Shown in pieces: positions 42,624 through 51,620 of a stretch of DNA of 64,000 nucleotides (position 1 is its first letter; every line of letters begins with the position of its first letter). This DNA comes from Paenibacillus validus NBRC 15382. GTDB taxonomy: Bacteria > Bacillota > Bacilli > Paenibacillales > NBRC-103111. The translations under genes were made by a program, and so were the position numbers. The notes under the pieces were generated by a model, which did no database searches, had not been told where the DNA came from, and worked only from the letters and a program-made list of their open reading frames with translations. The stretch is from contig NZ_BIMH01000023.1 in NCBI RefSeq assembly GCF_004000985.1, forward strand, positions 1-64,000, given 5' to 3'.

Positions 42624-42652
42624 AAGCCCCCGATTAACTTCGGGGGTTTTGC
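42624..42652 (+). terminator. Internal partial terminator within the Dpp operon
   Basis: AAGCCCCCGA pairs with TCGGGGGTTT around a 6-nt loop, ending in TTTT. It lies between the binding-protein gene and the ATPases and so probably attenuates. Confidence 0.78.
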
Positions 42653-42682
42653 CGGACTTTACTCGTTACACGGGAGGCGAAT

Positions 42683-43669
42683 ATGACTAAGCTTTTGGAG
42701 GTTTATAACTTAAGAACGGAGTTTGCCGCCCCGTCGGGCTCGGTACGTGTAGTGGACGGTATCGATCTGTATTTGAATTCAGGAGAAACGCTCGGAATAG
42801 TCGGAGAATCCGGCAGCGGAAAAAGCATCACTTCGCTCTCCATCATGCGTCTTCTCCCGGAACAAGCCGTGATTACGGGAGGCGACATTCGCTTACAAGG
42901 ACAGAACCTGGCGCAGCTGCCTGAGTCCGAGATGAGGAAGGTTCGCGGGAACCGGATCGCCATGATCTTTCAAGAGCCGATGACGGCATTGAACCCGGTG
43001 TTCAAAATCGGGAGACAGCTGGAAGAGGCGATACGGCAGCATTCAAACAAAGATAAGAGAACAGCCCGCAAGGAAGCAGTCTCTTTGTTGAGAGATGTGG
43101 AAATTTCGGCGCCTGAACAAGTGGCCAAGCTTTATCCGCACCAGCTGTCGGGAGGAATGCGTCAACGGGTGATGATAGCGATGGCTATGGCAAGCAGCCC
43201 GGAAATATTAATTGCCGATGAACCGACGACAGCGCTCGACGTCACGATTCAAGCCCAAATCCTGGACCTGATGCGTAGGCTCAAGCGGGAGCGGGGCATG
43301 GCGATCATGCTGATCACGCATGATTTAGGCGTTGTCGCCGAGATGTGCGACCGGGTTTCCGTGATGTATGGGGGGCAAATCGTCGAGGAGGGAGACGTCG
43401 CGAGCTTGTTTCGGGAGCCGAAGCATCCTTACACGGTGGGGTTGTTGAAATCGGTGCCCCAATTCACGGACGGCGAAAAGCGCCTATACTCGATTGCCGG
43501 ACAGGTACCCCATCCTTCCGAATACCCGAAGGGCTGCCGTTTTGCGGAGAGATGCCCTTCCAAAATCGATATTTGCGAGATTGAGGAGCCGGGCACGTTC
43601 GACTTTGGAAACGGCCACCGGTGCAAATGTCATCTGTACAGGAGGGATACGCATGCCCCCGATGCTTGA
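42683..43669 (+). CDS. Dpp/Opp-type ABC transporter ATPase (DppD-like)
   Basis: A 328-residue ATPase with Walker A GESGSGKS, signature LSGGMRQRV, Walker B ILIADEPT and the H-loop LITHDLG. The C-terminal oligopeptide-transporter domain (CRFAERCPSKIDIC) has the four Cys typical of DppD/OppD Fe-S-like extensions. GGGAGG precedes the ATG. It overlaps the next ATPase gene by 17 bp. Confidence 0.94.
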   Translation: MTKLLEVYNLRTEFAAPSGSVRVVDGIDLYLNSGETLGIVGESGSGKSITSLSIMRLLPEQAVITGGDIRLQGQNLAQLPESEMRKVRGNRIAMIFQEPMTALNPVFKIGRQLEEAIRQHSNKDKRTARKEAVSLLRDVEISAPEQVAKLYPHQLSGGMRQRVMIAMAMASSPEILIADEPTTALDVTIQAQILDLMRRLKRERGMAIMLITHDLGVVAEMCDRVSVMYGGQIVEEGDVASLFREPKHPYTVGLLKSVPQFTDGEKRLYSIAGQVPHPSEYPKGCRFAERCPSKIDICEIEEPGTFDFGNGHRCKCHLYRRDTHAPDA

Positions 43670-44636
43670 GGTACGTGATTTGAAAAAGCATTATCCCGCT
43701 CGGAATGGAATATTCCGTAAAGGAGCCGGTACTGCTAAGGCGCTTGACGGCGTTTCCTTGTCCATTGAAAAAGGAGAGACCTTCGCGGTCGTCGGAGAGT
43801 CGGGCTGCGGCAAAACGACGTTTGGCAAAACGGTCCTGCGATTAATAGAGCCGACCGCAGGGAGCATTCGGTTTGACGGCACGGATATCACCTCATTAGG
43901 CCCGGAGCAGCTGCGTCAGCTGAAAACCGACATGCAGATTGTTTTCCAGGATCCGTACGGTTCGTTGGACCCCAAGTGGACCATTCAACGGACGCTGGAG
44001 GAGCCGCTTCGCACCCATTTGAAATTATCCGCTCAAGACATCAAGGCCAAGGTCGGCGAGATGCTGGAAGTCGTCGGATTAAATTCGCATCACGCTCTTC
44101 GATATCCGCATGAGCTGTCCGGAGGACAACGGCAGCGTATCGGCATTGCGCGGGCTTTGATTCTTCAGCCCAAATTCGTGGTTCTTGACGAGCCGGTTTC
44201 AGCTTTGGACGTATCCATACAAGCCCAAATTCTGAATTTGATGCAGGATCTGCAAAGCCGTTTGTCGCTCACCTACTTGTTCGTTTCTCATGATTTGTCG
44301 GTCGTTCGATTCATTAGCGATCGGGTCGGCGTCATGTATTTAGGCAGAATGGTAGAGATGGGGCCCACGGAGGAGCTGTTTGAGCGCCCGCTTCATCCTT
44401 ACACCCAAGCGCTCATCTCGGCGATCCCCGAACCGGACCCGGACAAGCGCAGGGAGCGAATTGTGCTATCCGGGGATGTTCCCAGCCCGCGCAATCCTCC
44501 TTCGGGATGCGCTTTTCATACCCGTTGTCCGCTAGTTAAGCCGGAATGCAGGAACATACAGCCCGAGTGGCGGATGGTTGACGGGAACCGTTATATTGCT
44601 TGTCACTTATATGAGAAGAACAACAATTCCAATTGA
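43653..44636 (+). CDS. Dpp/Opp-type ABC transporter ATPase (DppF-like)
   Basis: A 327-residue ATPase: Walker A GESGCGKT, signature [15 protein letters not shown], Walker [13 protein letters not shown], and the C-terminal [14 protein letters not shown] Cys region. The ATG at 43653 follows GGAGGG; the longer upstream frame only shadows the previous gene. It forms the ATPase dimer with the DppD-like partner. Confidence 0.94.
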   Translation: MPPMLEVRDLKKHYPARNGIFRKGAGTAKALDGVSLSIEKGETFAVVGESGCGKTTFGKTVLRLIEPTAGSIRFDGTDITSLGPEQLRQLKTDMQIVFQDPYGSLDPKWTIQRTLEEPLRTHLKLSAQDIKAKVGEMLEVVGLNSHHALRYPHELSGGQRQRIGIARALILQPKFVVLDEPVSALDVSIQAQILNLMQDLQSRLSLTYLFVSHDLSVVRFISDRVGVMYLGRMVEMGPTEELFERPLHPYTQALISAIPEPDPDKRRERIVLSGDVPSPRNPPSGCAFHTRCPLVKPECRNIQPEWRMVDGNRYIACHLYEKNNNSN

Positions 44637-44673
44637 TTACCATGATCTCACAGGAGAAAGCGGGTTTTAAAGG

Positions 44674-45111
44674 ATGCTCGTAACGACCAAATGGCAAGGC
44701 AAACGCTCATTTCAATCGGTAGGCCCTTCCGGGTTCAGCATAAGCATGGACGCAACGCCGGCTTACGGCGGAGACGGAGAGGGGGCGACGCCGATGGAGC
44801 TTCTGCTGGCAGGCTTGGCAGGCTGCATCGGGATAGATATTACGATGATTTTGAATAATTTCTTGCATACGGTGGAGCACCTGGAGATCGATGCCGAGGG
44901 TTCCCGAAGAGAAGCGGCGCCCAAAGGCTTTAACGCCATCGAGCTGACGGTAAGGGTCGATGGGACGATCCCCGACTACCGCGTGTGGAACGCCATCGAG
45001 TTGGGAAGCAAAAAGTACTGCTCTGTGTCCGATTCACTGAATGCGGATATCACGTACAGACTTATTCTTAACGGAATTGAAGTGCCCAATCCTAAAGCGC
45101 TGCCGCAATGA
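44674..45111 (+). CDS. OsmC-family protein
   Basis: A 145-residue OsmC/Ohr-fold protein. The two redox Cys are GLAGCIGIDI and SKKYCSVSD, matching thiol-peroxidase members. The ribosome site is weak (AAAGG adjoining the ATG; AGGAG 18 nt upstream), so translation may be coupled. It is 37 bp after the ATPase gene and before a strong terminator, hence the last gene of the importer operon. Such proteins detoxify organic hydroperoxides; why one belongs with a peptide-type importer is unclear. Confidence 0.87.
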   Translation: MLVTTKWQGKRSFQSVGPSGFSISMDATPAYGGDGEGATPMELLLAGLAGCIGIDITMILNNFLHTVEHLEIDAEGSRREAAPKGFNAIELTVRVDGTIPDYRVWNAIELGSKKYCSVSDSLNADITYRLILNGIEVPNPKALPQ

Positions 45112-45129
45112 GCGAATAGGTAACTATAC

Positions 45130-45170
45130 AAGCAAAATAACCGGCTGTTGCAGCCGGTTATTTTGCTTTA
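45130..45170. terminator. Strong bidirectional terminator
   Basis: AAGCAAAATAACCGGCTG pairs perfectly with CAGCCGGTTATTTTGCTT around a 3-nt loop (45130-45168). Confidence 0.85.
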
Positions 45171-45260
45171 CCTTGTAAACCGCTGATTAACCGGATGAGG
45201 TTGTTTTAGTTGAGACAAACACCCGCGCTGCTCATGGTACTAATAATCCGAGTAAACCGA

Positions 45261-45288
45261 TTGACATTTACACATATTGAGTTAAAAT
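45261..45288 (+). promoter_or_regulatory. Promoter of the DUF2325 gene
   Basis: TTGACA (45261-45266), 16-nt spacer, TAAAAT (45283-45288). Confidence 0.7.
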
Positions 45289-45336
45289 AACCTTAACAGG
45301 TTTTGAAAGAGTCCAATGATAAGGGGGGAATTGAAA

Positions 45337-45633
45337 ATGAAGACAGTTGCGATCATCGGAGGCAGTCAAACCGATACCTACAAAAAAATGGGTGAAAAGC
45401 GCGGTTTGATCGTCGTGCATCATAATGGAAAGACGGGTGGAGGCTCTGTAGAAAACTATTTTCAACGAATCATTAATAAAGCCGATGTTATTATAATCTT
45501 AAAAGGAGCGATCAAGCATACTTCGATGTGGGCCGTGCGCGAGCTCGCGGAAAAAAAGGGTAAGAAAATCGACTATCATGATGGCTTCGGTGCATCTGGA
45601 GCGTTAGAGAAGGCTCTACAAATAGTTGGATAA
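45337..45633 (+). CDS. DUF2325 family protein
   Basis: A 98-residue single-domain protein beginning KTVAIIGGSQTDTYKKMGEK, with VIIILKGAIKHTSMWAVREL as the second conserved block. Both blocks match the DUF2325 family, which has a Rossmann-like fold and is widespread in Firmicutes, often as a stand-alone protein. The ATG at 45337 follows AAGGGGGG. No function is established. Confidence 0.84.
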   Translation: MKTVAIIGGSQTDTYKKMGEKRGLIVVHHNGKTGGGSVENYFQRIINKADVIIILKGAIKHTSMWAVRELAEKKGKKIDYHDGFGASGALEKALQIVG

Positions 45634-45692
45634 TGAAGTTCAATAAAACCCCGCCAAAGGAGATGGCAGAAATAACCTGTTTATTAACGCCG

Positions 45693-45727
45693 TAGACCCT
45701 ATTCCAGTGCAGCTGGAAGAGGGTCTA
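45693..45727. terminator. Bidirectional terminator between DUF2325 and LysR genes
   Basis: TAGACCCTATTCCAG pairs with CTGGAAGAGGGTCTA around TGCA. Confidence 0.7.
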
Positions 45728-45774
45728 TTCATCTGTGGACGAATGACTGTTCAGTCCGGCAACGAAGAACCCGT

Positions 45775-46686
45775 TCAACCGTTCCCCTTCTGGATCTCCA
45801 GCTTCAGCAGATTGAGGAATTTCTTGGCCGCGGGAGACAGCGGTTTATCCTTGGACCGGATCCAGCCGAAATACGTTCTGTGCTTTTGCTCGAAATCCGC
45901 GATGTCGACGGTAATGATATCCCCGTTGATGATGTAGGGATCGTAATGCACGATATTGCTGGTCCCGATGCCGATGCCCAGGCCTTCAATGGTCGCCCTT
46001 TTGATCACATCATTGCTGTCCGTTGTGAACAGGATCTTAAACGGCCCGTATTTGTCGGATAATTCCTTGACGAACTGTTTCACATTCTCACTCTTGTACA
46101 GGACCAGCGGATATTTCGCCAATTCCTCCGTAGTGATCGTACCGTTGAAGGCCAGAGGCGTATTTTTCCCTACATACACCTTCATCTTCGCTTCCAGAAG
46201 CTTTTCGAAATAAAAACTTTCATACGTTTTCAGCAGATCCTCAGGAATGGTGATCAGGCCAATCTCGGCGTGCTGCAGCCTTAAATCCTCGAGAATATCG
46301 CTTGTTCCTTTTTCGTTGATTTCGATATGGATATCGGGGTGATCGCTTCTAAAGGCTAACAGGGTGTTGAACAGCAGCATCATCATGTTGGGAATGACCG
46401 AAATTTTCAATTCGCCGGTTATCAGGCTTTTATGCATGTGTGCTTCCTGCCTCAGCTCCCGCAGATTGCTTAAAATTTCATAGGCTTTCTTAATGATCAC
46501 TTTGCCTTCATCGGTTGGGTAGGTTCCCATTCGTGACCGGTTGAAAATTTTAATGCCCAGCTCCTCTTCGAGACTGGTAATCGACTGGCTGATTCCGGAT
46601 TGCGAAATATGCAGTTTTTCCGCCGCGATCGATATTGAACTCGTTTTGGCCACTTCAACGATATATTCCAATTGTTCAATATTCAT
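45775..46686 (-). CDS. LysR-family transcriptional regulator
   Basis: A 303-residue regulator: N-terminal winged HTH (SISIAAEKLHISQSGISQSI, LEEELGIKIFNRSRMG) and a C-terminal substrate-binding domain. GGGGAG lies before the ATG. It is transcribed divergently from dhaK, the typical LysR arrangement, and ATTAAT-TGC-ATTAAT at 46825-46839 in the shared region fits a LysR T-N11-A site. The co-inducer is likely a substrate or intermediate of the dhaK-linked pathway. Confidence 0.93.
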   Translation of the reverse strand: MNIEQLEYIVEVAKTSSISIAAEKLHISQSGISQSITSLEEELGIKIFNRSRMGTYPTDEGKVIIKKAYEILSNLRELRQEAHMHKSLITGELKISVIPNMMMLLFNTLLAFRSDHPDIHIEINEKGTSDILEDLRLQHAEIGLITIPEDLLKTYESFYFEKLLEAKMKVYVGKNTPLAFNGTITTEELAKYPLVLYKSENVKQFVKELSDKYGPFKILFTTDSNDVIKRATIEGLGIGIGTSNIVHYDPYIINGDIITVDIADFEQKHRTYFGWIRSKDKPLSPAAKKFLNLLKLEIQKGNG

Positions 46687-46819
46687 CGTCTTACTCCCCG
46701 TATGAGTTAATAGTGCAGTATGCCTTCATCATACCATATTTCATGACATGGATTGCCGTCATGCAAGCTGCCCGGCCTGATCCATAACTTCTGCTTAACT
46801 AAAGATCACTATTATTAAT

Positions 46820-46847
46820 TTTACATTAATTGCATTAATGCTATAAG
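46820..46847 (+). promoter_or_regulatory. Promoter with embedded LysR-type site for dhaK
   Basis: TTTACA (46820-46825) and TATAAG (46842-46847), 16 nt apart, flank the palindrome ATTAAT-TGC-ATTAAT (46825-46839). The site lies between -35 and -10. Confidence 0.6.
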
Positions 46848-46933
46848 ATAAATCCATCCTTATGTAAGGGCTTTCAGTTTACGATATCGACTTAAGTGTA
46901 AGGGCTTGGAAAATGATCAGAGGAGCGATGGCC

Positions 46934-47941
46934 GTGAAAAAATTGATAAACAACCCGGAGCGGGTTGTAGATGAAATGATAGAAGGCTTCATCCATGCAT
47001 TTGGAAACGATTATACCAAAGTGGACGGCATTAACGGAATTGTCCTTAAACACAAAAAAGACAAAGTCGGCCTTGTCATCGGGGGCGGCAGCGGTCATGA
47101 ACCCCTGTTTCTCGGTTATGTGGGTGAGGGTTTGGCGGACGGGGCGGCGATCGGCCATGTGTTCGCTGCGCCGACTCCGAGCACCATACAAGGCGTAGCC
47201 AAAGCGGTCGATTCGGGCAGGGGTGTCCTGTTTCTGATCGTGAACTATGCCGGGGATGTGCTGAATTTCGAAATGGCGGCGGAGATGCTGGACATGGAGG
47301 GGCTGACAACCGCAACCGTACCTGTATATGACGATGTGGCCTCCGCGCCGCCGGAAAGAATCCATGACCGGAGAGGCGTTGCCGGATTCCTGTTTGTCCT
47401 CAAAGTCGCAGGAGCCGCAGCCGACCAGGGACACAGCCTGGATGAAGTCGTGCGGATCGCCCGGAAAGCAAGCGAGGCCACCCGCTCCGTATCCGTTGCG
47501 CTGTCACCGGGTACCATACCCGGCTCGGTTAAACCGTCGTTTACGCTCGCGGACGACGAAATCGAATTCGGCATGGGCATCCACGGCGAGCCTGGCATCA
47601 AACGAACAAAGCTGATGCAGGCGGACGAACTGACGGACAACATGCTGGATTACATGCTGGATGATCTTCCCTTCGCCAGCGGCGATGAAGTCTGCGTGCT
47701 GGTCAACGGTCTCGGCTCAACGACGCTTATCGAACTTATGATCGTCAATCGCAGAGTGTCCCGGGTTTTGGCCGGGCGCGGCATTGCCATCCATGACACT
47801 GTAATCGGAAATTATTGTACAACGATGGAAATGGGAGGCGTTTCGATCTCGCTGATCCGATTGGACGACGAGCTGAAACGGTATTACAACCATCCCGCAC
47901 AATCCTCTTTTTATCATAACATGCACAGACAGGAGCGATGA
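46934..47941 (+). CDS. dhaK: Dihydroxyacetone kinase-like subunit DhaK
   Basis: A ~335-residue DAK1 subunit that forms a covalent hemiaminal with a carbonyl substrate through the His in GMGIHGEPGI (residue ~216). Other family motifs: GIVLKHKKDKVGLVIGGGSG near the N-terminus and IVNYAGDVLNFEM. GTG 46934 is chosen because AGAGGAG lies 8 nt upstream and the protein then begins KKLINNPERVVDEM as in the family; ATG 46928 is the alternative. It is followed by dhaL (4-bp overlap) but no DhaM, so the phosphoryl donor is probably ATP, or DhaM is elsewhere. The substrate need not be dihydroxyacetone. Confidence 0.93.
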   Translation: MKKLINNPERVVDEMIEGFIHAFGNDYTKVDGINGIVLKHKKDKVGLVIGGGSGHEPLFLGYVGEGLADGAAIGHVFAAPTPSTIQGVAKAVDSGRGVLFLIVNYAGDVLNFEMAAEMLDMEGLTTATVPVYDDVASAPPERIHDRRGVAGFLFVLKVAGAAADQGHSLDEVVRIARKASEATRSVSVALSPGTIPGSVKPSFTLADDEIEFGMGIHGEPGIKRTKLMQADELTDNMLDYMLDDLPFASGDEVCVLVNGLGSTTLIELMIVNRRVSRVLAGRGIAIHDTVIGNYCTTMEMGGVSISLIRLDDELKRYYNHPAQSSFYHNMHRQER

Positions 47942-48600
47942 TCGTGGAGAACACGTTAAACGTACAGATGACCTGTGATTTGTTCCGGTTTGTCGGCGAG
48001 AGGATCATCGAAAGCAAACCGATCCTTACGGAGGTTGACGGTGCCATCGGCGACGGCGATCATGGCATCGGCATGTCTATCGGTTTTACGGCGGCCATCC
48101 AGAAATTGAACGAAACCGAGATGACGAGCATCAACGATATTTTCAGAACGATCGGCATGTCCATGATCAACTCCATGGGCGGCGCGTCGGGCATCATCTT
48201 TGGCACCATGTTTACAGGCGGCGTGAAAAACATGCCGGTCATGGACCGGATCGATTTGGAAACGCTGTCAACCATCATGGAAAATGCGTTGAAAGCGGTC
48301 AAGGAACGCGGAAAGGCCGATCTCGGGGATAAGACGATGATTGATGCTCTGCAGCCGGCCGTTGCCACGCTGCGGAAATATGCGGATAAATCCGCCAGTT
48401 TGCTAGACGCGCTGAAGGCAGCGGAAGAAAGCGCGCGAGTCGGCGTGGAGAATACCAAGCAGTATGTATCCAGGTTTGGCCGGGCGAAAGCGCTGGGAGA
48501 GCGGGCGATCGGACACCAGGATGCCGGAGCCACCTCCGTCTGGATCATTTTCCGCGCGATGGCCGCATGGATCGAAAATAGGAAAGCTGTCAGCAGCTAA
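47938..48600 (+). CDS. dhaL: Dihydroxyacetone kinase-like subunit DhaL
   Basis: A 220-residue DAK2 subunit. The nucleotide/Mg-binding motif EVDGAIGDGDHGIGMSIG, then SMGGASGIIFGTMF and the C-terminal GHQDAGATSVWIIF are all present. It holds the nucleotide while DhaK holds the substrate. ATG overlaps the dhaK stop (ATGA); GTG 47944 is possible. It is 20 bp before the amidohydrolase gene. Confidence 0.93.
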   Translation: MIVENTLNVQMTCDLFRFVGERIIESKPILTEVDGAIGDGDHGIGMSIGFTAAIQKLNETEMTSINDIFRTIGMSMINSMGGASGIIFGTMFTGGVKNMPVMDRIDLETLSTIMENALKAVKERGKADLGDKTMIDALQPAVATLRKYADKSASLLDALKAAEESARVGVENTKQYVSRFGRAKALGERAIGHQDAGATSVWIIFRAMAAWIENRKAVSS

Positions 48601-48620
48601 TGGACAAGGAGATGTCAAGT

Positions 48621-49709
48621 ATGAGCATAGCCCCTAAGTTAATCGATACGGACGTACACAATTCGATGGCCGACAGGAAGGACCTGCTTCCGTATTTGCC
48701 CAAAGCGTGGCATCAGCAATGGATGGAGTACGGTTACGGCATGGAAGGCTCCAAAACCTGGTCTCCTGTAGGCGTGCTGCGCAAAGACGCCGTTCCTGAC
48801 AACGGCGGTACAGTGGCAAGCGATCCTTACTTCGTATTGAAGGACCATATATACAAATACGGCATCGATTACGCGATCTTAACCGGCACCCCGTACATGA
48901 ATGCGATTTCGCTCTGCTACGATCCGGACTATGGCAATGTGCTCGCGTCGGCGCTGAACGACTGGACTGTGGAAACGTGGTTGAAGGCGAGCCCTCATTA
49001 TAAAGGCTCCATTCATGTGAACCATTCAGATCCGGCTGCGGCCGTCAAGGAAATCGAACGGATGGCCGGCCATAAAGATATGGTCCAAATTATTATGTGC
49101 AGCGCTGCAAGAGTGCCGTACGGTCAGCGGTTCTACCATCCGATCTATGAAGCTGCCGAACGGCACGGACTGCCGGTCGCCGTTCATCCCGGCTTGGAAG
49201 GCTTGGGCCCGACCTATCCTCCTACCCCATCCGGCTATCCGACGCGGTTTATGGAATGGGAAAACGTGCTTCCCCTCAACTTTATGACGCACGTGAACAG
49301 CCTGGTCTGCGAAGGGGTATTCGAGAAATTCCCGGCATTCAAATTTGTCGCCATTGAAGGCGGCGTATCCTGGCTTCCGCATCTGATGTGGAGGATGGAC
49401 AAAAACTACAAGGCGCTCCGGGATACGGTTCCCTGGCTGAAGAGACTGCCGTCCGAATATATCAAGGAGCATATCCGGCTGACTACGCAGCCGATCGAGG
49501 AGCCGGTCAGCCCGGAACATCTGGTGCAAATCTACAAAATGAGCGGTGCGGAGGATGTCGTCATGTATTCTTCGGATTACGCGCATTGGGATTATGATCC
49601 CCCTAAGGTAGCGCTTGCCCCCTTCCCCAGGGAGATGAGGGAGAAAATAGGTGCCGGAAACGCGATGGAGCTGTACGGATTGAAGGAAGCGGTTTCAACA
49701 ACCGTGTAG
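48621..49709 (+). CDS. Metal-dependent amidohydrolase (amidohydrolase-2 / PF04909 type)
   Basis: A ~362-residue TIM-barrel hydrolase. The N-terminal metal site is Asp-x-His in LIDTDVHNSM; VAVHPGLEGL, LTTQPIEEP and SSDYAHWDYDPP (with the conserved Asp) follow in order. The PF04909 group hydrolyses C-N or C-C bonds or decarboxylates aromatic acids. AAGGAG 9 nt before ATG 48621 favours this start; ATG 48600 touches the dhaL stop. Sandwiched between dhaKL and a Rieske protein, it suggests a pathway that releases a phosphorylatable keto compound. Confidence 0.88.
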   Translation: MSIAPKLIDTDVHNSMADRKDLLPYLPKAWHQQWMEYGYGMEGSKTWSPVGVLRKDAVPDNGGTVASDPYFVLKDHIYKYGIDYAILTGTPYMNAISLCYDPDYGNVLASALNDWTVETWLKASPHYKGSIHVNHSDPAAAVKEIERMAGHKDMVQIIMCSAARVPYGQRFYHPIYEAAERHGLPVAVHPGLEGLGPTYPPTPSGYPTRFMEWENVLPLNFMTHVNSLVCEGVFEKFPAFKFVAIEGGVSWLPHLMWRMDKNYKALRDTVPWLKRLPSEYIKEHIRLTTQPIEEPVSPEHLVQIYKMSGAEDVVMYSSDYAHWDYDPPKVALAPFPREMREKIGAGNAMELYGLKEAVSTTV

Positions 49710-49721
49710 AGGAGGACGTAG

Positions 49722-50075
49722 ATGAACAAGTACGCAGCTGCCAAGGTCGCCGAGTTGGCGGAGCGCGGCCGGAAGGTCGTTACAGTGAATGGAATCGAAA
49801 TCGGGATTTTTCTTGTAAACGGGCAATACTTCGCTTGGCGCAACATGTGCCCGCATGCCTACGCGCCGGTATGTGTCGGGATGGTGTGCGGTACCCACCT
49901 TCCGTCAGATGTGTATGAATATGAATTCGGACGCGAACAGGAAATATTGCGCTGTCCCTGGCACGGATGGGAATTCGACCTCCGTACAGGGGAGCATCTG
50001 GTGAATAGCGGAACGAAGCTCAGGGGATATCCCGTGGAGCAGGACGGCGAGGACTTATATTTGGTATTCAAATAA
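49722..50075 (+). CDS. Rieske [2Fe-2S] protein
   Basis: A 117-residue single-domain Rieske protein. The cluster ligands are Cys43 and His45 in NMCPHAYAP and Cys78 and His81 in LRCPWHGWEFD. The spacing between the boxes (32 residues) is about twice that of ordinary Rieske ferredoxins because of an insertion containing VCVGMVCGTHLPSDVYEYEF. GAGGAGG precedes the ATG. Probably an electron-transfer partner for an oxygenase that is not encoded here, or the partner of the amidohydrolase. Confidence 0.9.
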   Translation: MNKYAAAKVAELAERGRKVVTVNGIEIGIFLVNGQYFAWRNMCPHAYAPVCVGMVCGTHLPSDVYEYEFGREQEILRCPWHGWEFDLRTGEHLVNSGTKLRGYPVEQDGEDLYLVFK

Positions 50076-50133
50076 CGACAAAACGCATAATCGCCTGCAA
50101 GAACTGCATCGGTGATTACCTGGAGGTGCCTGC

Positions 50134-50898
50134 ATGCTGGAGTTAACGGATGTGAGCAAGCACTACGGCGGCATTAAAGCCGTCGATAAGGTGAGCTTCA
50201 AAGTTTATCCGAACGAAGTCGTAGGTCTGATCGGGCCCAACGGATCAGGAAAGACGACCATGATGGACCTGATTTCGGGGCATACCCCTCTGACAAGCGG
50301 CCACATCGTATTCAACGGCCAAGATATTACGCGTCACAACGCGACGAAGATAGCCCGTGCCGGTATTCGGAGAACGTTTCAGACAACAAGCCTTTTTAAG
50401 GACTGTACGGTATTGGAGAACTTGTCCATAGCCTCCCATCTCGAGGACAAGCGATCATTGTTTAATGTGACGACACGCAAACAAAGCCAGCTCAACATCG
50501 AGCATAAATCGCTTGAGCTGCTGGAGTTCGTCGGGATCGACAGCGCCTATGCGGACCGGTCCGTATCGGAGCTTAGCACGGCGGATCAGCGGCGGCTTAT
50601 GGTCGCGATGGCGATGGTCGGCGATCCGGCCTTCATTCTGCTCGATGAACCGTCGGCAGGGATGATTGTCGGGGAGCGCGACGATTTTCAACATCTCCTT
50701 CTGAAAATTAAAAACCGGGGCATCTCCATCCTGATTGTTGAGCATCATATGCGCTTGTTGTCCAAAATTTGCGACAGGATGGTTGTGCTGAACTTTGGAA
50801 AAGTGATAGCCGACGACAAACCGGAGATCGTCCAGCGGGACCCGGTCGTCGTTGAAGCCTATCTGGGAAGGGGAAGTGCAGCTCATGCTTACGGTTGA
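50134..50898 (+). CDS. Branched-chain-amino-acid-type ABC transporter ATPase (LivG-like)
   Basis: A 254-residue ATPase with Walker A GPNGSGKT, Walker B FILLDEPSAG, H-loop VEHHM. The signature is unusual: LSTADQRRLM in place of LSxGxQ. Start ATG behind TGGAGG. It overlaps the next ATPase by 14 bp. Confidence 0.92.
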   Translation: MLELTDVSKHYGGIKAVDKVSFKVYPNEVVGLIGPNGSGKTTMMDLISGHTPLTSGHIVFNGQDITRHNATKIARAGIRRTFQTTSLFKDCTVLENLSIASHLEDKRSLFNVTTRKQSQLNIEHKSLELLEFVGIDSAYADRSVSELSTADQRRLMVAMAMVGDPAFILLDEPSAGMIVGERDDFQHLLLKIKNRGISILIVEHHMRLLSKICDRMVVLNFGKVIADDKPEIVQRDPVVVEAYLGRGSAAHAYG

Positions 50899-51589
50899 AA
50901 ATTTGCATGTTTCCTGGGGAAGCCTCGAGGTGCTGCATGGGATCAGCTTCACGGCGAAGGAAGGCCAGACAACGGTTGTGCTGGGCCCGAACGGAGCGGG
51001 AAAAACATCGACGATGAAGGCGGTACTGGGATTGGCCCGAATCACCCGGGGGTCCATTACATTCAACGGCGTGGACATTACCCGCATGTCTCCTCGGGAA
51101 CGCATTCTGCAGGGGATTGCGCTCTGTCCGGAAGGAAGGCAGGTGTTCCCCACGCTTACGGTTAAAGAGAACCTGGAGCTGGGCGGGTATCTCCGGTCGG
51201 ACGCATCGGCCATCCGGAGCGATGTGGAAAGGCTTGTCGAATGGTTCCCGATTCTGAAGGATCGCTGGACGCAGCCGGCCGCTAACTTGAGCGGCGGGGA
51301 GCAGCAGATGCTTGCCGTGGCGAGAATGCTCATGTCGCGGCCCCGGATGGCGCTGCTGGATGAGCCGTCTCTGGGGCTGGCCCCTATGATGGTCGAGAAA
51401 ATCGGAGAGATCGTGAACAAGATCCGCGAGGAAGGTACGTCCGTTCTGCTGGTGGAACAGAATGCCAATATGGCTTTATCGGTTTCCGATTACGCTTATG
51501 TCCTGGATGCCGGTTCCATCGTGAAGGGAGGGTCGACCGAAGAGGTGAAGACGGATTCGATCGTACAAAGCGTTTATCTGGGTGTCTAG
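50885..51589 (+). CDS. Branched-chain-amino-acid-type ABC transporter ATPase (LivF-like)
   Basis: A 234-residue ATPase with canonical Walker A GPNGAGKT, signature LSGGEQQMLAVARML, Walker B ALLDEPSLGL, and H-loop replaced by the LivF-type VEQN. The ATG at 50885 follows GGAAGGGG. It pairs with the LivG-like subunit and together they energise the two permeases. Confidence 0.93.
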   Translation: MLTVENLHVSWGSLEVLHGISFTAKEGQTTVVLGPNGAGKTSTMKAVLGLARITRGSITFNGVDITRMSPRERILQGIALCPEGRQVFPTLTVKENLELGGYLRSDASAIRSDVERLVEWFPILKDRWTQPAANLSGGEQQMLAVARMLMSRPRMALLDEPSLGLAPMMVEKIGEIVNKIREEGTSVLLVEQNANMALSVSDYAYVLDAGSIVKGGSTEEVKTDSIVQSVYLGV

Positions 51590-51620
51590 CCTTACAAATC
51601 CATTAAAGGGGAACAAACAT

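Noticed and set aside
50455-51468. 337-codon antisense frame spanning the LIV ATPases
   Set aside because: Spans two good genes on the other strand; composition is an artefact of GC codon positions.
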